Position numbers and translations under genes: made by a program. Of a DNA stretch of 64,000 nt, positions 53,625-64,000 are shown in pieces (the stretch's first letter is position 1; the number at the start of each line of letters is the position of its first letter). Origin of the DNA: Parapristionchus giblindavisi (Eukaryota; Nematoda; Chromadorea; Rhabditida; Diplogasteridae); the NCBI GenBank assembly GCA_943737045.1, contig CALSFV010000006.1, positions 1,240,001 to 1,304,000 on the forward strand, read 5' to 3'. The notes beneath the pieces were generated by a model. That model made no database searches. It worked only from the letters and a program-made list of their open reading frames with translations, and was not told where the DNA came from.

Positions 53625-56600
53625 TTACATCGCTGTAGACCAATCAATATGATGCGTGAAGGCCTCATACTTCTGGAAAGAATCGGTCTGAAACAATAGA
53701 TATATAATTAAATCCATTATTTTCGTCTTCATCACAAATACAGTATCATAATTCGATACAGTACTGAGAGAAGATTTAAGATTAAAATCACAACAACACG
53801 TAAACATCTTTATTCGATATCGGTCAATCAATAATTCACTGCATTACCTTGTGGAGTTTACATCGCTGTAGACCAATCAATATGAGGAGCGAACGGCCTC
53901 ATACTTCTCGAAAGACTCGGTCTGAAACAATAGATATATAATTAAATCCATTATTTTCGTCTTCATCACAAATACAGTATCATAATACGATACAGTACTG
54001 AGAGAAGATCAAAGAATGCAATCACAACAACACATAAACATATTTATTCGGTATCGGTCAATCAATAATTCACTGTATTACCTTGTGGAGTTTACATCGC
54101 TGTAGACCAATCAATATGATGCGTGAAGGCCTCATACTTCTGGAAAGAATCGGTCTGAAACAATAGATATATAATTAAATCCATTATTTTCGTCTTCATC
54201 ACAAATACAGTATCATAATACGATACAGTACTGAGAGAAGATCAAAGAATACAATCACAACAACACATAAACATATTTATTCGGTATTGGTCAATCAATA
54301 ATTCACTGTATTACCTTGTGGAGTTTACATCGCTGTAGACCAATCAATATGATGCGTGAAGGCCTCATACTTCTGGAAAGAATCGGTCTGAAACAATAGA
54401 TATATAATTAAATCCATTATTTTCGTCTTCATCACAAATACAGTATCATAATACGATACAGTACTGAGAGAAGATTTAAGATTAAAAACACAACAACACG
54501 TAAACATCTTTATTCGATATCGGTCAATCAATAATTCACTGCATTACCTTGTGGAGTTTACATCGCAATAATTCACTGTATTACCTAGTTTACATCGCTG
54601 TAGACCAATCAATATGATGCGTGAAGGCCTCATACTTCTGGAAAGAATCGGTCTGAAACAATAGATATATAATTAAATCCATTATTTTCGTCTTCATCAC
54701 AAATACAGTATCATAATACGATACAGTACTGAGAGAAGATCAAAGATTAAAATCACAACAACAGGTAAACATCTTTATTCGATATCGGTCAATCAATAAT
54801 TCACTGTATTACCTTGTGGAGTTTACATCGCTGTAGACCAATCAATATGATGCGTGAAGGCCTCATACTTCTGGAAAGAATCGGTCTGAAACAATAGATA
54901 TATAATTAAATCCATTATTTTCTTCTTCATCACAAATACAGTATCATAATACGATACAGTACTGAGAGAAGATCAAAGATTAAAATCATAACAACAGGTA
55001 AACATCTTTATTCGATATCGGTCAATCAATAATTCACTGTATTACCTTGTGGAGTTTACATCGCTGTAGACCAATCAATATGATGCGTGAAGGCCACATA
55101 CTTCTGGAAAGAATCGGTCTGAAACAATAGATATATAATTAAATCCATTATTTTCGTCTTCATCACAAATACAGTTTCATAATACGATACAGTACTGAGA
55201 AAAGATCAAAGATTAAAATCACAACAACACGTAAACATCTTTATTCGATATCGGTCAATCAATAATTCACTGTATTACTTTGTGGAGTTTACATCGCTGT
55301 AGACCAATCAATATGATGCGTGAAGGCCTCATACTTCTCGAAAGACTCGGTCTGAAACAATAGATATATAATTAAATCCATTATTTTCGTCTTCATCACA
55401 AATACAGTATCATAATACGATACAGTACTGAGAGAAGATCAAAGAATACAATCACAACAACACATAAACATATTTATTCGGTATCGGTCAATCAATAATT
55501 CACTGTATTACCTTGTGGAGTTTACATCGCTGTAGACCAATCAATATGATGCGTGAAGGCCTCATACTTCTGGAAAGAATCGGTCTGAAACAATAGATAT
55601 ATAATTAAATCCATTATTTTCGTCTTCATCACAAATACAGTATCATAATACGATACAGTACTGAGAGAAGATCAAAGATTAAAATCACAACAACAGGTAA
55701 ACATCTTTATTCGATATCGGTCAATCAATAATTCACTGTATTACCTTGTGGAGTTTACATCGCTGTAGACCAATCAATATGATGCGTGAAGGCCTCATAC
55801 TTCTGGAAAGAATCGGTCTGAAACAATAGATATATAATTAAATCCATTATTTTCGTCTTCATCACAAATACAGTATCATAATACGATACAGTACTGAGAG
55901 AAGATCAAAGATTAAAATCATAACAACAGGTAAACATCTTTATTCGATATCGGTCAATCAATAATTCACTGTATTACCTTGTGGAGTTTACATCGCTGTA
56001 GACCAATCAATATGATGCGTGAAGGCCTCATACTTCTGGAAAGAATCGGTCTGAAACAATAGATATATAATTAAATCCATTATTTTCGTCTTCATCACAA
56101 ATACAGTTTCATAATACGATACAGTACTGAGAAAAGATCAAAGATTAAAATCACAACAACACGTAAACATCTTTATTCGATATCGGTCAATCAATAATTC
56201 ACTGTATTACTTTGTGGAGTTTACATCGCTGTAGACCAATCAATATGATGCGTGAAGGCCTCATACTTCTCGAAAGACTCGGTCTGAAACAATAGATATA
56301 TAATTAAATCCATTATTTTCGTCTTCATCACAAATACAGTATCATAATACGATACAGTACTGAGAGAAGATCAAAGAATACAATCACAACAACACATAAA
56401 CATATTTATTCGGTATCGGTCAATCAATAATTCACTGTATTACCTTGTGGAGTTTACATCGCTGTAGACCAATCAATATGATGCGTGAAGGCCTCATACT
56501 TCTGGAAAGAATCGGTCTGAAACAATAGATATATAATTAAATCCATTATTTTCGTCTTCATCACAAATACAGTTTCATAATACGATACAGTACTGAGAAA

Positions 56601-59600
56601 AGATCAAAGATTAAAATCACAACAACACGTAAACATCTTTATTCGATATCGGTCAATCAATAATTCACTGTATTACTTTGTGGAGTTTACATCGCTGTAG
56701 ACCAATCAATATGATGCGTGAAGGCCTCATACTTCTCGAAAGACTCGGTCTGAAACAATAGATATATAATTAAATCCATTATTTTCGTCTTCATCACAAA
56801 TACAGTATCATAATACGATACAGTACTGAGAGAAGATCAAAGAATACAATCACAACAACACATAAACATATTTATTCGGTATCGGTCAATCAATAATTCA
56901 CTGTATTACCTTGTGGAGTTTACATCGCTGTAGACCAATCAATATGATGCGTGAAGGCCTCATACTTCTGGAAAGAATCGGTCTGAAACAATAGATATAT
57001 AATTAAATCCATTATTTTCGTCTTCATCACAAATACAGTATCATAATACGATACAGTACTGAGAGAAGATCAAAGAATACAATCACAACAACACATAAAC
57101 ATATTTATTCGGTATCGGTCAATCAATAATTCACTGTATTACCTTGTGGAGTTTACATCGCTGTAGACCAATCAATATGATGCGTGAAGGCCTCATACTT
57201 CTGGAAAGAATCGGTCTGAAACAATAGATATATAATTAAATCCATTATTTTCGTCTTCATCACAAATACAGTATCATAATACGATACAGTACTGAGAGAA
57301 GATCAAAGATTAAAATCACAACAACAGGTAAACATCTTTATTCGATATCGGTCAATCAATAATTCACTGTATTACCTTGTGGAGTTTACATCGCTGTAGA
57401 CCAATCAATATGATGCGTGAAGGCCTCATACTTCTGGAAAGAATCGGTCTGAAACAATAGATATATAATTAAATCCATTATTTTCGTCTTCATCACAAAT
57501 ACAGTATCATAATACGATACAGTACTGAGAGAAGATTTAAGATTAAAATCACAACAACACGTAAACATCTTTATTCGATATCGGTCAATCAATAATTCAC
57601 TGCATTACCTTGTGGAGTTTACATCGCAATAATTCACTGTATTACCTAGTTTACATCGCTGTAGACCAATCAATATGATGCGTGAAGGCCTCATACTTCT
57701 GGAAAGAATCGGTCTGAAACAATAGATATATAATTAAATCCATTATTTTCGTCTTCATCACAAATACAGTATCATAATTCGATACAGTACTGAGAGAAGA
57801 TTTAAGATTAAAATCACAACAACACGTAAACATCTTTATTCGATATCGGTCAATCAATAATTCACTGCATTACCTTGTGGAGTTTACATCGCTGTAGACC
57901 AATCAATATGAGGAGCGAACGGCCTCATACTTCTCGAAAGACTCGGTCTGAAACAATAGATATATAATTAAATCCATTATTTTCGTCTTCATCACAAATA
58001 CAGTATCATAATACGATACAGTACTGAGAGAAGATCAAAGAATGCAATCACAACAACACATAAACATATTTATTCGGTATCGGTCAATCAATAATTCACT
58101 GTATTACCTTGTGGAGTTTACATCGCTGTAGACCAATCAATATGATGCGTGAAGGCCTCATACTTCTGGAAAGAATCGGTCTGAAACAATAGATATATAA
58201 TTAAATCCATTATTTTCGTCTTCATCACAAATACAGTATCATAATACGATACAGTACTGAGAGAAGATCAAAGAATACAATCACAACAACACATAAACAT
58301 ATTTATTCGGTATTGGTCAATCAATAATTCACTGTATTACCTTGTGGAGTTTACATCGCTGTAGACCAATCAATATGATGCGTGAAGGCCTCATACTTCT
58401 GGAAAGAATCGGTCTGAAACAATAGATATATAATTAAATCCATTATTTTCGTCTTCATCACAAATACAGTATCATAATACGATACAGTACTGAGAGAAGA
58501 TTTAAGATTAAAATCACAACAACACGTAAACATCTTTATTCGATATCGGTCAATCAATAATTCACTGCATTACCTTGTGGAGTTTACATCGCAATAATTC
58601 ACTGTATTACCTAGTTTACATCGCTGTAGACCAATCAATATGATGCGTGAAGGCCTCATACTTCTGGAAAGAATCGGTCTGAAACAATAGATATATAATT
58701 AAATCCATTATTTTCGTCTTCATCACAAATACAGTATCATAATACGATACAGTACTGAGAGAAGATCAAAGATTAAAATCACAACAACAGGTAAACATCT
58801 TTATTCGATATCGGTCAATCAATAATTCACTGTATTACCTTGTGGAGTTTACATCGCTGTAGACCAATCAATATGATGCGTGAAGGCCTCATACTTCTGG
58901 AAAGAATCGGTCTGAAACAATAGATATATAATTAAATCCATTATTTTCTTCTTCATCACAAATACAGTATCATAATACGATACAGTACTGAGAGAAGATC
59001 AAAGATTAAAATCATAACAACAGGTAAACATCTTTATTCGATATCGGTCAATCAATAATTCACTGTATTACCTTGTGGAGTTTACATCGCTGTAGACCAA
59101 TCAATATGATGCGTGAAGGCCTCATACTTCTGGAAAGAATCGGTCTGAAACAATAGATATATAATTAAATCCATTATTTTCGTCTTCATCACAAATACAG
59201 TTTCATAATACGATACAGTACTGAGAAAAGATCAAAGATTAAAATCACAACAACACGTAAACATCTTTATTCGATATCGGTCAATCAATAATTCACTGTA
59301 TTACTTTGTGGAGTTTACATCGCTGTAGACCAATCAATATGATGCGTGAAGGCCTCATACTTCTCGAAAGACTCGGTCTGAAACAATAGATATATAATTA
59401 AATCCATTATTTTCGTCTTCATCACAAATACAGTATCATAATACGATACAGTACTGAGAGAAGATCAAAGAATACAATCACAACAACACATAAACATATT
59501 TATTCGGTATCGGTCAATCAATAATTCACTGTATTACCTTGTGGAGTTTACATCGCTGTAGACCAATCAATATGATGCGTGAAGGCCTCATACTTCTGGA

Positions 59601-61550
59601 AAGAATCGGTCTGAAACAATAGATATATAATTAAATCCATTATTTTCGTCTTCATCACAAATACAGTATCATAATACGATACAGTACTGAGAGAAGATCA
59701 AAGATTAAAATCACAACAACAGGTAAACATCTTTATTCGATATCGGTCAATCAATAATTCACTGTATTACCTTGTGGAGTTTACATCGCTGTAGACCAAT
59801 CAATATGATGCGTGAAGGCCTCATACTTCTGGAAAGAATCGGTCTGAAACAATAGATATATAATTAAATCCATTATTTTCGTCTTCATCACAAATACAGT
59901 ATCATAATACGATACAGTACTGAGAGAAGATCAAAGATTAAAATCATAACAACAGGTAAACATCTTTATTCGATATCGGTCAATCAATAATTCACTGTAT
60001 TACCTTGTGGAGTTTACATCGCTGTAGACCAATCAATATGATGCGTGAAGGCCTCATACTTCTGGAAAGAATCGGTCTGAAACAATAGATATATAATTAA
60101 ATCCATTATTTTCGTCTTCATCACAAATACAGTTTCATAATACGATACAGTACTGAGAAAAGATCAAAGATTAAAATCACAACAACACGTAAACATCTTT
60201 ATTCGATATCGGTCAATCAATAATTCACTGTATTACTTTGTGGAGTTTACATCGCTGTAGACCAATCAATATGATGCGTGAAGGCCTCATACTTCTCGAA
60301 AGACTCGGTCTGAAACAATAGATATATAATTAAATCCATTATTTTCGTCTTCATCACAAATACAGTATCATAATACGATACAGTACTGAGAGAAGATCAA
60401 AGAATACAATCACAACAACACATAAACATATTTATTCAGTATCGGTCAATCAATAATTCACTGTATTACCTTGTGGAGTTTACATCGCTGTAGACCAATC
60501 AATATGATGCGTGAAGGCCTCATACTTCTGGAAAGAATCGGTCTGAAACAATAGATATATAATTAAATCCATTATTTTCGTCTTCATCACAAATACAGTT
60601 TCATAATACGATACAGTACTGAGAAAAGATCAAAGATTAAAATCACAACAACACGTAAACATCTTTATTCGATATCGGTCAATCAATAATTCACTGTATT
60701 ACTTTGTGGAGTTTACATCGCTGTAGACCAATCAATATGATGCGTGAAGGCCTCATACTTCTCGAAAGACTCGGTCTGAAACAATAGATATATAATTAAA
60801 TCCATTATTTTCGTCTTCATCACAAATACAGTATCATAATACGATACAGTACTGAGAGAAGATCAAAGAATACAATCACAACAACACATAAACATATTTA
60901 TTCGGTATCGGTCAATCAATAATTCACTGTATTACCTTGTGGAGTTTACATCGCTGTAGACCAATCAATATGATGCGTGAAGGCCTCATACTTCTGGAAA
61001 GAATCGGTCTGAAACAATAGATATATAATTAAATCCATTATTTTCGTCTTCATCACAAATACAGTATCATAATACGATACAGTACTGAGAGAAGATCAAA
61101 GAATACAATCACAACAACACATAAACATATTTATTCGGTATCGGTCAATCAATAATTCACTGTATTACCTTGTGGAGTTTACATCGCTGTAGACCAATCA
61201 ATATGATGCGTGAAGGCCTCATACTTCTGGAAAGAATCGGTCTGAAACAATAGATATATAATTAAATCCATTATTTTCGTCTTCATCACAAATACAGTAT
61301 CATAATACGATACAGTACTGAGAGAAGATCAAAGATTAAAATCACAACAACAGGTAAACATCTTTATTCGATATCGGTCAATCAATAATTCACTGTATTA
61401 CCTTGTGGAGTTTACATCGCTGTAGACCAATCAATATGATGCGTGAAGGCCTCATACTTCTGGAAAGAATCGGTCTGAAACAATAGATATATAATTAAAT
61501 CCATTATTTTCGTCTTCATCACAAATACAGTATCATAATACGATACAGTA
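53625..61550. repeat. 4,026 bp 17-mer HOR, two copies
   Basis: Copies start at 53625 and 57651. Markers at exactly 4,026 bp include GAACGGCC (53884 and 57910), TTTTCTTCTTC (54921 and 58947), and CAGTTTCAT (55172 and 59198, 56104 and 60130, 56570 and 60596). The copies diverge near 57535/61561, where the first has TTTAAG and the second CAAAGATT. The first part is the 2,829 bp unit with one CAACAGG monomer missing, so the 4,026 bp unit is an expanded descendant of it. Confidence 0.9.
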
Positions 61551-63275
61551 CTGAGAGAAGATCAAAGATTAAAATCATAACAACAGGTAAACATCTTTAT
61601 TCGATATCGGTCAATCAATAATTCACTGTATTACCTTGTGGAGTTTACATCGCTGTAGACCAATCAATATGATGCGTGAAGGCCTCATACTTCTGGAAAG
61701 AATCGGTCTGAAACAATAGATATATAATTAAATCCATTATTTTCGTCTTCATCACAAATACAGTTTCATAATACGATACAGTACTGAGAAAAGATCAAAG
61801 ATTAAAATCACAACAACACGTAAACATCTTTATTCGATATCGGTCAATCAATAATTCACTGTATTACTTTGTGGAGTTTACATCGCTGTAGACCAATCAA
61901 TATGATGCGTGAAGGCCTCATACTTCTCGAAAGACTCGGTCTGAAACAATAGATATATAATTAAATCCATTATTTTCGTCTTCATCACAAATACAGTATC
62001 ATAATACGATACAGTACTGAGAGAAGATCAAAGAATACAATCACAACAACACATAAACATATTTATTCGGTATCGGTCAATCAATAATTCACTGTATTAC
62101 CTTGTGGAGTTTACATCGCTGTAGACCAATCAATATGATGCGTGAAGGCCTCATACTTCTGGAAAGAATCGGTCTGAAACAATAGATATATAATTAAATC
62201 CATTATTTTCGTCTTCATCACAAATACAGTATCATAATACGATACAGTACTGAGAGAAGATCAAAGAATACAATCACAACAACACATAAACATATTTATT
62301 CGGTATCGGTCAATCAATAATTCACTGTATTACCTTGTGGAGTTTACATCGCTGTAGACCAATCAATATGATGCGTGAAGGCCTCATACTTCTGGAAAGA
62401 ATCGGTCTGAAACAATAGATATATAATTAAATCCATTATTTTCGTCTTCATCACAAATACAGTATCATAATACGATACAGTACTGAGAGAAGATCAAAGA
62501 TTAAAATCATAACAACAGGTAAACATCTTTATTCGATATCGGTCAATCAATAATTCACTGTATTACCTTGTGGAGTTTACATCGCTGTAGACCAATCAAT
62601 ATGATGCGTGAAGGCCTCATACTTCTGGAAAGAATCGGTCTGAAACAATAGATATATAATTAAATCCATTATTTTCGTCTTCATCACAAATACAGTTTCA
62701 TAATACGATACAGTACTGAGAAAAGATCAAAGATTAAAATCACAACAACACGTAAACATCTTTATTCGATATCGGTCAATCAATAATTCACTGTATTACT
62801 TTGTGGAGTTTACATCGCTGTAGACCAATCAATATGATGCGTGAAGGCCTCATACTTCTCGAAAGACTCGGTCTGAAACAATAGATATATAATTAAATCC
62901 ATTATTTTCGTCTTCATCACAAATACAGTATCATAATACGATACAGTACTGAGAGAAGATCAAAGAATACAATCACAACAACACATAAACATATTTATTC
63001 GGTATCGGTCAATCAATAATTCACTGTATTACCTTGTGGAGTTTACATCGCTGTAGACCAATCAATATGATGCGTGAAGGCCTCATACTTCTGGAAAGAA
63101 TCGGTCTGAAACAATAGATATATAATTAAATCCATTATTTTCGTCTTCATCACAAATACAGTATCATAATACGATACAGTACTGAGAAAAGATCAAAGAT
63201 TAAAATCACAACAACACGTAAACATCTTTATTCGATATCGGTCAATCAATAATTCACTGTATTACTTTGTGGAGT
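58616..63275. repeat. Run of twenty consecutive 233 bp monomers
   Basis: Exactly 20 x 233 bp separate 58616 and 63276. No long monomer and no TTTAAG variant occur in this interval, the longest such stretch in the window. Inside it, CATAACAACAGG (59013, 59945, 61576, 62508) and CAGTTTCAT (59198, 60130, 60596, 61761, 62693) show a 932 bp tetramer spacing with irregular steps of 466, 1,165 and 1,631 bp. Confidence 0.88.
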
Positions 63276-64000
63276 TTACATCGCTGTAGACCAATCAATA
63301 TGATGCGTGAAGGCCTCATACTTCTGGAAAGAATCGGTCTGAAACAATAGATATATAATTAAATCCATTATTTTCGTCTTCATCACAAATACAGTATCAT
63401 AATACGATACAGTACTGAGAGAAGATTTAAGATTAAAATCACAACAACACGTAAACATCTTTATTGGATATCGGTCAATCAATAATTCACTGCATTACCT
63501 TGTGGAGTTTACATCGCAATAATTCACTGTATTACCTAGTTTACATCGCTGTAGACCAATCAATATGATGCGTGAAGGCCTCATACTTCTGGAAAGAATC
63601 GGTCTGAAACAATAGATATATAATTAAATCCATTATTTTCGTCTTCATCACAAATACAGTATCATAATACGATACAGTACTGAGAGAAGATCAAAGAATA
63701 CAATCACAACAACACATAAACATATTTATTCGGTATCGGTCAATCAATAATTCACTGTATTACTTTGTGGAGTTTACATCGCTGTAGACCAATCAATATG
63801 ATGCGTGAAGGCCTCATACTTCTGGAAAGAATCGGTCTGAAACAATAGATATATAATTAAATCCATTATTTTCGTCTTCATCACAAATACAGTATCATAA
63901 TACGATACAGTACTGAGAGAAGATTTAAGATTAAAATCACAACAACACGTAAACATCTTTATTGGATATCGGTCAATCAATAATTCACTGCATTACCTTG
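63276..64000. repeat. Return of the TTGGATATC dimer type at right edge
   Basis: Monomers start at 63276 (265), 63541 (233) and 63774 (cut at the edge after 227 bases). Both TTTAAG monomers have TTATTGGATATC, the variant that dominates 37-48.6 kb and is absent from TTTAAG monomers between 49.1 and 58.6 kb. The array continues beyond the window. Confidence 0.9.

Larger units (their letters stand above)
1..64000. repeat. Satellite DNA array, 233/265 bp monomer, head to tail
   Basis: The same sequence recurs without interruption from the first to the last base, always in the same orientation. Chaining monomer starts from 108 to 63774 accounts for every base as 186 monomers of 233 bp class, 75 of 265 bp class and 2 of 228 bp, allowing a net change of -3 bp from small indels. 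No unique spacer, mobile element or inverted copy interrupts it. The 233 bp consensus has 42 C and 35 G (33% GC) and seven CpGs. Most monomers differ by only a few bases, so the array is strongly homogenised. This is typical of eukaryotic centromeric or heterochromatic satellites. The role and species are not readable from the sequence, and the satellite is not one I can name. Confidence 0.97.

Noticed and set aside
1273..63980. 75 similar minus-strand open frames as a multigene family
   Set aside because: They need a TTG start, are opened by a single subfamily dinucleotide, cannot extend across monomers, vary freely in residues and match no family I know. A satellite subfamily explains them better.
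1..64000. CRISPR array
   Set aside because: The repeat unit is 233-265 bp with no unique spacers between short repeats, and there are no cas genes.
1..64000. Transposable element insertion, rRNA, tRNA or telomeric repeats
   Set aside because: Every base falls in the monomer register, apart from short indels. No foreign segment, target-site duplication, tRNA-like fold or short telomeric unit was seen.
1..64000. Bacterial or plasmid repeat region
   Set aside because: There are no coding genes in 64 kb, and the homogeneous HOR structure is characteristic of eukaryotic satellite arrays.

Overview
The whole 64 kb window is one head-to-tail tandem repeat (satellite DNA) array. I find no unique sequence, protein-coding gene, RNA gene, transposon insertion or inverted segment in it. 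The basic monomer is 233 bp and about 33% GC. A long form of 265 bp carries an internal duplication, and there are two copies of a 228 bp form. Chaining monomer starts through the window (phase: first base of TTACATCGCTGTAGACC) accounts for 263 complete monomers from 108 to 63773: 186 of the 233 bp class, 75 of the 265 bp class and 2 of 228 bp. A few single-base indels and one 6 bp deletion are included, and there is a partial monomer at each edge.

A homogeneous AT-rich array of this size points to a eukaryotic chromosome, most likely centromeric, pericentromeric or other constitutive heterochromatin. CpG is not depleted in the consensus (7 seen, about 6.3 expected from base composition). That fits a lineage with little germline CpG methylation, such as many insects and other invertebrates, better than a vertebrate. 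I do not recognise the monomer as a named satellite and cannot assign a species.

Layout. The array is a patchwork of higher-order repeats (HORs), where multi-monomer blocks are themselves repeated. They are: 1,695 bp 7-mers (1-3390); a 466 bp duplication (3391-3856); runs of long monomers and a 1,028 bp 4-mer (4631-6951); a 699 bp trimer (7185-8582); a 1,960 bp 8-mer (8583-about 12290); a 996 bp 4-mer (11539-16052); a 2,691 bp 11-mer (18214-about 23200); a 2,924 bp 12-mer (25026-30873); 498 bp dimers (31372-34158); a degenerate transition zone (34858-37011); 731 bp trimers and 1,192 bp pentamers (37277-43082); 1,197 bp pentamers (45510-47903); 498 bp dimers (47639-49630); related 2,829 and 4,026 bp units (50796-about 61550); and a long run of 233 bp monomers (58616-63275). 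At 63276 the pattern returns to the type seen at 37-48 kb.

A recurrent 68-codon open frame on the minus strand appears in 75 monomers. It is best read as a by-product of one monomer variant, not a gene. The interest of the window lies in how the array evolved: the origin and loss of the 37/32 bp internal duplication, linked monomer haplotypes and their recombinants, nested HORs of changing size, and a sharp domain boundary near 36.5 kb.
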